Assembly (NCBI GenBank): GCA_028694925.1
Contig: JAQVJW010000006.1
Span: 1 to 40,324 of the forward strand
Reading direction: 5' to 3'
DNA: 40,324 nucleotides
Origin: Patescibacteria group bacterium
GTDB taxonomy: Bacteria; Patescibacteriota; CPR2; UBA1875
The position numbers and the translations under genes are program-made. The notes below the pieces were generated by a model. The model was given only the letters and a program-made list of their open reading frames with translations, made no database searches and was not told where the DNA came from. Shown here in pieces: positions 8,376 through 17,189 of the stretch. Numbering within the stretch: position 1 is the first letter of the stretch; each line of letters begins with the position of its first letter.

Positions 8376-9403
8376 GTAATTTTGAAGAGACACATATAAT
8401 GGATGCCGAGGAGTTTCGGGGTGAAGAAGAGCTTGACGAGACTCTGCGTCCTAAGAAATTCTCCGAATACATTGGCCAAAAGAACATTAAAGAAAACCTC
8501 GAGATCGCTATATCGGCTGCACGTAAAAGAAAAGAGCCAATTGACCATGTTCTTCTTTATGGCCCTCCCGGTCTTGGAAAAACTACTCTTGCTCATGTTA
8601 TAGCGCGGGAAGTAGGTGCCAATATCCGAGTTACTTCAGGTCCAGCGATAGAGAGAGCTGGTGACCTGGCCTCTCTCCTTACAAATCTCGAAGAAGGTGA
8701 TATCTTGTTTATCGATGAGATACATCGACTTAACAAGGTGGTGGAGGAGGTGCTCTATCCAGCGATGGAAGATTTTATCCTTGATATTGTTATCGGAAAA
8801 GGGCCCTCGGCTCGTTCGGTTAGGCTTGATATGCCCAAATTCACCTTGGTTGGAGCAACGACAAGGACAGGCCTTATCTCATCACCCTTGCGCGATAGAT
8901 TTGGTCTTGTGCATCGCCTCGATTTCTATAGTGACACCGATATTGATAAAATTATCAAACGTTCAGCCAAAATCTTAAAGATCGAGATTAATAAAGATGG
9001 GGCGAAAGAGATTGCCAAGCGTGCCCGAAAAACCCCAAGGATCGCAAACCGTCTCCTAAAGAGGGTTCGTGATTACGCCGAAGTTAAAGGAGAGGGGAAA
9101 ATCAATAAAGAAATCGCCGATAAAGCGCTTGATTCACTTCGAGTTGATAATATTGGTCTTGATGAGACTGATCGGAATCTTCTCGTGACGATTATAGAGA
9201 AGTTTAACGGTGGGCCAGTTGGTCTTTCGACGCTTGCAGCCGCTACTGCCGAAGAAAGAGATACAATAGAAGACGTATATGAGCCGTATTTAATCCAGAT
9301 TGGTTTTCTTGAAAGAACGCCGAAGGGACGCAAGGCCACAAAGCTTGCTTATCATCACCTAAAAAAAGTGACCTGTGATGAAGATCAAGAAAAACTTCTT
9401 TAA
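8372..9403 (+). CDS. ruvB: Holliday junction ATPase RuvB
   Basis: [61 protein letters not shown]. Confidence 0.98.
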   Translation: MSNFEETHIMDAEEFRGEEELDETLRPKKFSEYIGQKNIKENLEIAISAARKRKEPIDHVLLYGPPGLGKTTLAHVIAREVGANIRVTSGPAIERAGDLASLLTNLEEGDILFIDEIHRLNKVVEEVLYPAMEDFILDIVIGKGPSARSVRLDMPKFTLVGATTRTGLISSPLRDRFGLVHRLDFYSDTDIDKIIKRSAKILKIEINKDGAKEIAKRARKTPRIANRLLKRVRDYAEVKGEGKINKEIADKALDSLRVDNIGLDETDRNLLVTIIEKFNGGPVGLSTLAAATAEERDTIEDVYEPYLIQIGFLERTPKGRKATKLAYHHLKKVTCDEDQEKLL

Positions 9404-9860
9404 GCTATTTAGTAGCAGGTCTTTCTTAAGCCCGCTTAGTTGGTCTATCCGTAACAGATATTGGCTCGGGATCTTTTTTGGACTTATCGTTGTCTTAAAT
9501 CCTTTCCTGCCGATTATACTTGTCTTTTACTTACTATCAAGTATAGGGGAGATTCCCGTGGCAACAATTCAAGAAATAACCTTTTCGGCTCGGGTGTGGC
9601 CTCTTGTCTTTCTCCTTGGGATGGGGCTTTTTCGCCTATTGACCTATAAGGAGACCAAAGGGGAGGACCAGATAACTAAAAAGGCTAGTTTGTTTATCTC
9701 TCGTGGTTGGTTCGTTCTAAAAGTTATCCTAGTTGTTTTCTCTATACCAGCTTTTGGTAGAGCTCTAAACTACATTAACATTGAGGCCAGTAGAGCTATA
9801 AGTCAGGAGAGCGGCATTATTACGGTATCTGGGCTCCTAAAGTACCTTTTTGGGTTATAA
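9375..9860 (+). CDS. Hypothetical membrane protein
   Basis: Overlaps the ruvB 3' end; multiple hydrophobic stretches. Confidence 0.65.
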   Translation: MMKIKKNFFKLFSSRSFLSPLSWSIRNRYWLGIFFGLIVVLNPFLPIILVFYLLSSIGEIPVATIQEITFSARVWPLVFLLGMGLFRLLTYKETKGEDQITKKASLFISRGWFVLKVILVVFSIPAFGRALNYINIEASRAISQESGIITVSGLLKYLFGL

Positions 9861-9909
9861 GGATGGGCTTTGTAACGACAAACTAATTATCTTTTGTTAG
9901 AATGTATCT

Positions 9910-10119
9910 ATGGCAAGAATGATAATCTTATTTGTACTTGGGATATTGATGGTTATTTGGTTATTTGGCTTTGGGGTTTATGCTTATCATGTATTTTCTT
10001 TTGGGATGCCGGGTGATGCTACTAAAAAATCTTTCTATATCCTCTTATCCCTTTCATTGCTCTCTATCTTGGCCGTTACTTATGTTCTTTCAGGTGTAAA
10101 TTGGGGGGCACTCGGATAA
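9910..10119 (+). CDS. Small two-TM hypothetical protein
   Basis: TAGAAT 6 nt before the ATG; two hydrophobic helices. Confidence 0.65.
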   Translation: MARMIILFVLGILMVIWLFGFGVYAYHVFSFGMPGDATKKSFYILLSLSLLSILAVTYVLSGVNWGALG

Positions 10120-10697
10120 TGAAGCACGCCAAAGAAATGAAATACTTTGAATCTCAGGACAAAGATGAAAATGTCATTCTAGTAGTTCGAAAGCACAAGC
10201 TTGTCCTTTCGATGTCCTTTCTTGTAGCCGCTATCATTATCTTGTTCTCTCTTGGGCTATATATTGCCGCTGCATCTCAAAATATTTTGGAGAATAACAC
10301 CTTAAGAGCAGCTATAATCACAATTATTTCAGTAATTTATCTTTTCTCCCTTCTTTATTCTTTTATGATTTGGCTTATAAAGTATCTTGATATCCTTATT
10401 CTCACCAACAAACATCTTGTTATCGTAAGACAAGACGGGCTCTTTAAGCGAGGCACCTCTATACTTGATCTCTCAACCATTCAGGACGTTTGCACGAGGC
10501 AAAGTGGTGTTCTCCAAACTGTTTTAAATTTCGGGAAAATTGATATTCAAACAGCCGGCGAAACCCCCAACTTTACCTATAGTGGAGTAGGAAGCCCTGC
10601 GTCAATTCAGGATGCTGTTATGGACGCCAAAGAACTTTATGTTAAAAAAGACACTAATATCTCAAGTGCTGTAGTGACGGACTCAAACAAGAACTAA
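10119..10697 (+). CDS. PH (bPH2/YdbS-like) domain membrane protein (start corrected from 10101)
   Basis: Two TM segments followed by LVIVRQDGLFKRGTSILDLSTIQDVCTRQSGVLQTVLNFGKIDIQTAGE; TAATG overlap with the previous gene. Confidence 0.75.
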   Translation: MKHAKEMKYFESQDKDENVILVVRKHKLVLSMSFLVAAIIILFSLGLYIAAASQNILENNTLRAAIITIISVIYLFSLLYSFMIWLIKYLDILILTNKHLVIVRQDGLFKRGTSILDLSTIQDVCTRQSGVLQTVLNFGKIDIQTAGETPNFTYSGVGSPASIQDAVMDAKELYVKKDTNISSAVVTDSNKN

Positions 10698-10984
10698 AAG
10701 GGGATAAAGGGGTTCTTGCCTGAAGGAGTAATCTCGTTTTTATCAGGGTTTTGGCGACTCTTTACGTTTTCTAGTGTGCTTTCGCTGAAGGTAACATTAA
10801 CTTCTGAAATATCTTCGTCGATTAAGGTCTTAAGGTCACTTGGGATACCACTAAAGAAGAGGTATACGCAGCCACCAGCGAAAATAATAATGCTCACTAC
10901 GATTGTCAAAAAGAGTCCTCTTTGCCAATTGGCCCCCCGGTTTAGCTTTTCTAATTCCTTGATGTTTATATTTATCTTTTTCAT
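10694..10984 (-). CDS. Hypothetical single-TM protein at the end of the pilus operon
   Basis: 4-nt overlap with pilO; one TM segment near the N-terminus. Confidence 0.6.
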   Translation of the reverse strand: MKKININIKELEKLNRGANWQRGLFLTIVVSIIIFAGGCVYLFFSGIPSDLKTLIDEDISEVNVTFSESTLENVKSRQNPDKNEITPSGKNPFIPF

Positions 10985-11565
10985 TTCTTTAGATATGCCA
11001 CCAAGCTAATTTCTGCTTGGACATTGTCGGCAATCCCTTCCTCGACGACCTGGCCGATCTCGATTGATTCGATATTTAAAAGTCGCTGATAATTTTCAAC
11101 TCTTTGGACAAAACTAAGGAAGTTTGAATAGGAGCCCTCGACTGTAACCTCAAGAGGTAATTCGTAGGCAAGCTTCCCCTTAGTTGTCTGAAGGAGAGAC
11201 AGGTCACTTTGACTTTTTGCACTACTTTTAGTTGGGTCTATTTCAACCTGAACACCCGAGAATTTAAGCTTGCTCTCAGACGCGATTGTATTAAGGTCTG
11301 ATAGTAATTTTGAAGTCTCTTTGTCCTCTGGTAAGGTTTCATATATTATATTCTCATCTTCTTTAACTTCGTTATAGCGGCTATCAAGGTTCTCTAAAAT
11401 ATCTTGCTTTTCAGTCAGTTTTTCACTGTAGTACTTTTTCTCCGCTAGGGTTGCTTTCTCCGAGAGGAGATAGGTAAAGGCCAAGGCTTCAGCAGCAAAG
11501 ATAAAAAGAACCACTGCCCCATAGATAACTGAGATAACGAGATAGAATCGTTTTACTTTACTCAT
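10981..11565 (-). CDS. pilO: Type IV pilus PilO-like protein
   Basis: N-terminal TM, coiled coil, then ELPLEVTVEGSYSNFLSFVQRVENYQRLLNIESIEI; follows pilN. Confidence 0.85.
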   Translation of the reverse strand: MSKVKRFYLVISVIYGAVVLFIFAAEALAFTYLLSEKATLAEKKYYSEKLTEKQDILENLDSRYNEVKEDENIIYETLPEDKETSKLLSDLNTIASESKLKFSGVQVEIDPTKSSAKSQSDLSLLQTTKGKLAYELPLEVTVEGSYSNFLSFVQRVENYQRLLNIESIEIGQVVEEGIADNVQAEISLVAYLKK

Positions 11566-12127
11566 CTAGAGCTCCTTTCGTGAGTGAAAAGGTGATGACA
11601 AAGTTTTCGACCTCTTTAGCTGTTTTTGAGTCTAGTACCAGATTCGAACTTTCAATATCAACATATTCAAACTTTTCTGAGTCTTCGAGTGAATCTCGAA
11701 GGGCAGCAACGACTGATTTTGAACTGGCGATGCCGGAGAATGAGTTTCTGGTCTTTGGGTCGGAATCAATCTTAATGCTTGAAAGATAAGCGCCACTTGG
11801 CATTACCTCTTGAATCCCGGCCACAACCGGCGACCAGGTATTAGAGCTCGCGTCTATCTCCTCAATACTTACAAGTCTGTCAGATAAGTTTTTAGCATCC
11901 TTTTCTAGATTGCCGTATTTTACGATACTTAATTCTTTTTGTTCGATATCAGACAGATAGCTCGAAAGCTTCGAGTTAATATAGAGATGAAGGGCAATAG
12001 TTGAGGCAATGATGATGATGAGTATAAAAATCGCTCGCAGAAGGTAGGAGAGAACCTTCTTGTTTCTCTTTGATTGCTCGATATCGGCCTTAATTTCGGC
12101 TGGGAGGAGGTTAATTCTATTCATCAA
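11558..12127 (-). CDS. pilN: Type IV pilus PilN-like protein
   Basis: MMNRINLLPAEIKADIEQSKRNKK..; TM, PilN-like C-terminus. Confidence 0.88.
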   Translation of the reverse strand: MMNRINLLPAEIKADIEQSKRNKKVLSYLLRAIFILIIIIASTIALHLYINSKLSSYLSDIEQKELSIVKYGNLEKDAKNLSDRLVSIEEIDASSNTWSPVVAGIQEVMPSGAYLSSIKIDSDPKTRNSFSGIASSKSVVAALRDSLEDSEKFEYVDIESSNLVLDSKTAKEVENFVITFSLTKGALDE

Positions 12128-13151
12128 ACCCCCTTAAACAAAGGCCAATAGCTGCAGAATATTGGGGTGCTTCTGACTTAGGGACTGGCTTTAGGGGGTA
12201 GATGGAGATATTGGTCCAAGGGTTCCCAACCCTTGTTAGAATATTTGTTTTTCCCTCCATGTAACTTGTTAGGCCATTCATCGCTCCAAGACCACCGCAA
12301 AGGAGTATCTCCTTAATCGATTTCTCCTTATGCCTATCCTTGTAATATTTGACCATCCTTTCGATTTCCGTATTTATCTTATCGAAGTTTTCCATAATTA
12401 TTTTCGAGGCCTTTGAATTTTCAGTGATTCCTTTTTTCACAAAAGCGTCTGCTTCTTTTTGAGTTACGTTAAGAGCAGCCTTTAATTCTTCTTTGATGGT
12501 AACGGCTCCAACTGGGTGGCTCCCTGTGATCTGAAGACCTTTATCATAAATGGCGATATTGGTGGTACTTCCACCGATATCAAGAATAATGACGGGGTCA
12601 TTTTTCTTTTCCTTTGGAATTAGGGCTCTTGCAATAGCGGCAAGCGATACTTCAAGTGCGAGAGGGTCAAGCTTCATTTCAGAGAAAAGCTGGACATAGG
12701 TGTTTACGATACTTCTTGGGGCGGCGGCCAAGAATATTAATGATTTTTCCTTACCCTCTTCAATTATCTCCCAGTCGGTATAGAGGTCGGTTGAGGGGAT
12801 CGGAATAGATTGATCTACCTCATAGCTAACTGCCTCTTCGATATCTTTCTTTGAAAGAGAGGGAAGCTCAATAATTCTTGTAAATAGCTTTGACTCAGGC
12901 AGGGAGGCGACGATTGCTTTTGCGTTAATCTTGCCCCAAGGCGGGTCGACGATTGCTTTGCCGATTATCTCGGCAAGTTTCTCGGGTTCTGAGATAACTC
13001 CTTCAACAATAATATTTTCGGGGACATTAATGGTGCCATAACCAACAAGCTTGGTAAGCTTTCCTTGATTCTTGAGCTGAACATATTTAATTAGCTTGGT
13101 CCCAATATCAAGGCCAAGAACATCTTTCTTTTTGTAAGTTAAGTCGCTCAT
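12117..13151 (-). CDS. pilM: Type IV pilus assembly PilM
   Basis: VLGLDIGTKLIKYVQLK, ILDIGGSTTNIAIYDKG, LCGGLGAMNGL actin-like ATPase motifs. Confidence 0.93.
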   Translation of the reverse strand: MSDLTYKKKDVLGLDIGTKLIKYVQLKNQGKLTKLVGYGTINVPENIIVEGVISEPEKLAEIIGKAIVDPPWGKINAKAIVASLPESKLFTRIIELPSLSKKDIEEAVSYEVDQSIPIPSTDLYTDWEIIEEGKEKSLIFLAAAPRSIVNTYVQLFSEMKLDPLALEVSLAAIARALIPKEKKNDPVIILDIGGSTTNIAIYDKGLQITGSHPVGAVTIKEELKAALNVTQKEADAFVKKGITENSKASKIIMENFDKINTEIERMVKYYKDRHKEKSIKEILLCGGLGAMNGLTSYMEGKTNILTRVGNPWTNISIYPLKPVPKSEAPQYSAAIGLCLRGFDE

Positions 13152-13206
13152 AACCCTCCGTAACTAATAATAAGTATAAGGTATTGGGACTAAAGGATAA
13201 AGTGTT

Positions 13207-14514
13207 TCATTCGTAGATGATCTGCCATTCCTTAAGGACCCAGGCACCACCAGGACCGGCCGAAAAGTTGGAGCTCGCCAGGCCAGTATCATATTCAACA
13301 ATTGCACCGTTTCTGAGATTAATTCCCTCAGCTGTTAATGATTTTATCCTGGCATTATTCCAAACGTCAATATGACCATTTGCAGCGTAATAGACAACAG
13401 AAGAAGAGTTATTATATACATTTATCGCCGGGTCAACAGAAGACGTCGAGAGTAACATGATATAGCTCGCATCATCTCCCGAACCAGAGAACTCTACATT
13501 ATTCTGAGTTGTGATTGTTCCGTCGACTATGATCATGCCACTATTGGGGCCGAAGGAAGGATCTAGCTTAATTTCGGCTAGATTTGAAAAGGTAACATTG
13601 CCCGTAACCCACAAAACACCCGTAAGTTCAAGGATGGAGCTATTTGTAATTGTCATATCCCCATCTATTTTGTATGGTCCCATCTCAACAGTTACGCCGT
13701 TAGCTGATTGTGTATAGTTGCCGCTATAGGTACCGCCGGTAGCGGCCCAGGACTTCCAAAGATCTATAGTGGTAGCGTCTATCGGAAGGTCGATAGAGGG
13801 AGGGGTTTCACTCCCTGGGAACTCTGTTCCAAGGACAGTAGTATTATCAATGTTCTGATAAAAGGCATCTCCGTAGATATAACAATAATTGATGTTATCA
13901 ACGTGGGCATCTCCCGCAATTGGACAGGTGCCCCCAAGGGATGCAGGGCAGCCTACCCTAACGTTGTCTATTGAACCCCCAGTAGCAGAAACGTAGACAT
14001 CACCGCGAATATAAGCCCCATTACCACCAGAGATAGAGCCACCAGAGTAGACATTCCCTATAACTTGTGAATTATTAGACATCGAAAGTCCTGATTCACC
14101 AACCTGAATTCCATAATGAAAGGCAAAACCAGCTTCATTATTCTCGGCTGTAAGCTTGGCCCTGACGGTCCTTTTGACTCTGGCGTCTACTTTATTCTCC
14201 GTGACTGGAACATAAGATGTAACATAGACATCCTTAGTTTCACTAGTTCCTGCGACGGCAATATCGATAATACCTGTTTCGAGATTAATATCCGTCTCTC
14301 CCGAATAGCCACTATCGTCATTTAACTCCCAAATTGCTTTTTCGATTCCAGCATCACAAAGAGCTTGGGCCACAAGTAGTTGTGAGGCCCGGGTGCTTTG
14401 AGCAATCGTTAAGATACTATCGGCAAGAAGTGCCAAGCCTAAAGTCGCCACGAAGGCAAGTAAGAGTAAAATACCGATCCAGGCACTACCTTTTTTGTTT
14501 GTCTTTATATTCAT
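13207..14514 (-). CDS. PilX-like minor pilin with polymer-forming/bactofilin-like repeat region
   Basis: N-terminal KKGSAWIGILLLLAFVATLGLALLADS; internal NNSQVIGNVYSGGSISGGNGAYIRGDVYV-type repeats. Confidence 0.7.
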   Translation of the reverse strand: MNIKTNKKGSAWIGILLLLAFVATLGLALLADSILTIAQSTRASQLLVAQALCDAGIEKAIWELNDDSGYSGETDINLETGIIDIAVAGTSETKDVYVTSYVPVTENKVDARVKRTVRAKLTAENNEAGFAFHYGIQVGESGLSMSNNSQVIGNVYSGGSISGGNGAYIRGDVYVSATGGSIDNVRVGCPASLGGTCPIAGDAHVDNINYCYIYGDAFYQNIDNTTVLGTEFPGSETPPSIDLPIDATTIDLWKSWAATGGTYSGNYTQSANGVTVEMGPYKIDGDMTITNSSILELTGVLWVTGNVTFSNLAEIKLDPSFGPNSGMIIVDGTITTQNNVEFSGSGDDASYIMLLSTSSVDPAINVYNNSSSVVYYAANGHIDVWNNARIKSLTAEGINLRNGAIVEYDTGLASSNFSAGPGGAWVLKEWQIIYE

Positions 14515-15065
14515 TCTTGGTTCCTCTTAATGGCCGTCTTTGTAGCATTAACTGTAATATCCTTATTATATATATTCTGTGAGAGAGCGATATCACAACT
14601 GACAACATCGGTCTCTACGTCAGGATCGTAATCACAACTAAAGTTAGTAACATTTGAAAGGATGATAATATCGCTCCCACTTACTTCTTGCCGGCTACTT
14701 AAGGGGTCAGCCAAAGTTATCTTATGAAGCTCAGACCCAGAAAGATAATAGATAATATAGTCGGTCCTGAGGTCACTTCCGTTATATAGATATTCTTCAT
14801 CAGAGTCAATTGAAGGAAGTTCTGTGATTAAGGTCTCTGGCCCCCGTGTATAGGTATCATAGTTTTCTGGGATATTGATTGCCTGCTTAATATTCTTCCC
14901 AAGTTCGTCAGAAGCAAAATTGATACTTCTTTGCATTTCGTTCCGGTTTTTTTCGATCTTGAATTCTCGAAGGGAGACGGCATAAATAGCGGACATGGCC
15001 GCTATTATGACTCCAAGGACCACCATCGAGATAATTACTTCTATTAAAGTAAAGCCTCGCTTCAT
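14511..15065 (-). CDS. Prepilin-like protein (PilW/PulJ type)
   Basis: MKRGFTLIEVIISMVVLGVIIAAMSAIYAVSL class III signal. Confidence 0.88.
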   Translation of the reverse strand: MKRGFTLIEVIISMVVLGVIIAAMSAIYAVSLREFKIEKNRNEMQRSINFASDELGKNIKQAINIPENYDTYTRGPETLITELPSIDSDEEYLYNGSDLRTDYIIYYLSGSELHKITLADPLSSRQEVSGSDIIILSNVTNFSCDYDPDVETDVVSCDIALSQNIYNKDITVNATKTAIKRNQE

Positions 15066-15454
15066 CTTCCGATCCCTCCTTCAGTAATATAGGTGACGAT
15101 GCGGATATCTCGTTCTCGCTTATAGTTCCAGCTAATCGTAAGGTCAATCTTTTTAATTCCCTCTACTGGAGCCCCGTCAACCTCTTCAGTAACGGTAAGG
15201 GAGCCGTGACCGTCAGCGTCAGCGAGCTCGGGGATATCAAACTCTTCAGATTCAATATCCAAAAAGGGAGTGTTACGATACTCCTCTATTTTGGAATCAG
15301 CTATTTTATAGGCATTTGAAAAGTTCTTGGAACTTACGTTTGCGACCATTACATTAAGAAAAATCGGTAATATTCCCGAGACCATAATAGCCATCACTGC
15401 AAGAACAATAATTACCTCAGCAATTGAAAAGCCTTTTTTATTTTTTACCCTCAC
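15062..15454 (-). CDS. Prepilin-like protein (PilV/PulI type); GTG start at 15454 preferred to 15514
   Basis: VRVKNKKGFSIAEVIIVLAVMAIMVSGILPIF; TATAAT 6 nt before the GTG; the longer track ORF reads through a terminator hairpin. Confidence 0.8.
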   Translation of the reverse strand: MRVKNKKGFSIAEVIIVLAVMAIMVSGILPIFLNVMVANVSSKNFSNAYKIADSKIEEYRNTPFLDIESEEFDIPELADADGHGSLTVTEEVDGAPVEGIKKIDLTISWNYKRERDIRIVTYITEGGIGR

Positions 15455-15482
15455 GTAGATATTATAGTTTAATTTCGGCAAA

Positions 15483-15510
15483 ACAAAAACCCCGGGATGC
15501 GGGGTTTTTG
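15483..15510 (-). terminator. Intrinsic terminator downstream of the pilin gene
   Basis: AAAAACCCCGCATCCCGGGGTTTTTG (transcribed strand). Confidence 0.75.
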
Positions 15511-15531
15511 TCACTCGAGTAAAATAGACGT

Positions 15532-15915
15532 CTATTGGGTACAGGGAACGGAATAAGTTGGGGAATCAGGGTCCTTGTCGTTTTCAAGCGTAACTTCAAC
15601 ACTGAAACAACCAACGGCCGTACCATCTGGATTATAAGCAATAGCAGCTGCATCTTCGGCATCACTAAGTGCATTAGCCGAAAGATAACCACCACCCGTC
15701 ATAGCTGCAACGTCAACTGGATAAGCGCCATTGTCAGCATAATAGGTCTCAGCTGCCTTGGCGATATCGCCAGCAATCTTCTTCCTCTTTACGTCGTTAG
15801 CACGTTCTCGTGAGTTCGTTAGTGCAAGACCAGCTACGATAGCGGCCAAGATTCCGATAATCACGATCACGATGATAAGCTCGATGAGCGTAAAACCTTG
15901 TTTATTTGCCTTCAC
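15532..15915 (-). CDS. Type IV pilin / GspG-like major pseudopilin (GTG start)
   Basis: KANKQGFTLIELIIVIVIIGILAAIVAGLALTNSRERANDVKRKKIAGDIAKAAETYYADNGAYP; SD AAAGGGGGTG. Confidence 0.92.
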   Translation of the reverse strand: MKANKQGFTLIELIIVIVIIGILAAIVAGLALTNSRERANDVKRKKIAGDIAKAAETYYADNGAYPVDVAAMTGGGYLSANALSDAEDAAAIAYNPDGTAVGCFSVEVTLENDKDPDSPTYSVPCTQ

Positions 15916-15950
15916 TTTTTCACCCCCTTTCAATGTAGGTTAATTTAGCT

Positions 15951-15980
15951 ATATTATTGCTCACTCAATTATTTTGTCAA
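15951..15980 (-). promoter_or_regulatory. Promoter of the pilin gene
   Basis: TTGACA, 18 bp, TAATAT on the minus strand. Confidence 0.65.
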
Positions 15981-15983
15981 CCA

Positions 15984-17189
15984 CTAGAAGAGATTGGTAA
16001 TACTATAGATTGGAGTAATGACTGAAATAACGACAAAGCCTACTCCAACACCAATCACAATCATCAGGAGTGGTTCGATTAGGCTTGAGAGGTTTTTGAC
16101 AGTATTGTCGACTTCTCGTTCGTAGAATCTGGTGAGTTTCGCTAGGATTTTATCCATCGTTCCTGTCTCTTCACCAACCGAAATCATTTGTGCAACCATT
16201 ATCGGAAAGACTTTCGATTTCTTTAGGGGTTCTGCAAGCGGGGAGCCACCTTCAACCTTTTCGGCTACCTCTTTTATCTCTGCCTTAAAGACCTCGTTTT
16301 TTAGAGTTGAGCCGGCGATATCAAGGGCTTCAAGAACAGTAATTCCAGAAGAGAGAAGGGAACCCAGAGTTCTTGTAAAACGAGTAATATTAATCTTTCT
16401 GACCACCTTCCCGATAATAGGGAAGTGTAAGATTGAGTTATGCCAGTTATATCTTATTTTGTAATTTGTTTTGACCACTCTCCGAATAATATAAATAAAG
16501 AGGACGAGTCCAATACCGACAAAGACTCCGTAGTTTGAGAGGACGCTCGAGAGCCCAAGAAGGAATTTAGTCGAGGCCGGTAGCTCACCACCGAGTTCGG
16601 TAAAGATGTTAACGATTTGAGGGATGATGTTGGTAATAAGGTAAATGACGACAAAGACGAGAGCAGTCATGATAACAGCTGGGTACATCATGGCCCCTCT
16701 GATTTTCGCGAAAAGTTCATGGTCTTTCTCAATTTCAGTTGCTACTTTCTCGAGGGTATCGTCAAGCATCCCGCCAACTTCACCCGCATGAACCATACTG
16801 ATATACAAAGATGAAAATATATGAGGGTGTTTAGCCATTGCTTCGGAAAGGGAAAGACCTCCTTCAACATCTTTAGCAACCTCGGCGACGGCTCTTTTCA
16901 TCATCTTTGATTCCACTTGCTTTTCGAGGACATCCATTGATTGCGAGATCGGGATACCAGCACTTACGAGGGTCGCAAGCTCCTTAGAAAAGATTACTTT
17001 TTCGGTTGATGAAACGTGGCCAATCTCATTTAGCTTCCCGAAAAGATTACCACCCTTTGGTTTTACGGAAACCGGAGTTAAAGATTTTTCCTTAAGACTT
17101 TCAACTACTTCAGCTTCATTTTTAGCCTCAACGGTTCCCTTTTTTACTTTGTTGTTCTTGTCTTTGGCGATGTAGTTAAACTGTTTCAT
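15984..17189 (-). CDS. pilC: Type IV pilus inner-membrane platform protein PilC
   Basis: MKQFNYIAKDKNNKVKKGTVEA; two GspF domains (ELATLVSAGIPISQSMDVLE, RTLGSLLSSGITVLEALDIA). Confidence 0.95.
   Translation of the reverse strand: MKQFNYIAKDKNNKVKKGTVEAKNEAEVVESLKEKSLTPVSVKPKGGNLFGKLNEIGHVSSTEKVIFSKELATLVSAGIPISQSMDVLEKQVESKMMKRAVAEVAKDVEGGLSLSEAMAKHPHIFSSLYISMVHAGEVGGMLDDTLEKVATEIEKDHELFAKIRGAMMYPAVIMTALVFVVIYLITNIIPQIVNIFTELGGELPASTKFLLGLSSVLSNYGVFVGIGLVLFIYIIRRVVKTNYKIRYNWHNSILHFPIIGKVVRKINITRFTRTLGSLLSSGITVLEALDIAGSTLKNEVFKAEIKEVAEKVEGGSPLAEPLKKSKVFPIMVAQMISVGEETGTMDKILAKLTRFYEREVDNTVKNLSSLIEPLLMIVIGVGVGFVVISVITPIYSITNLF

Noticed and set aside
15462-15695. Minus-strand 77-aa ORF 15462..15695
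   Set aside because: Out-of-frame reading across the pilin 3' end and its terminator.
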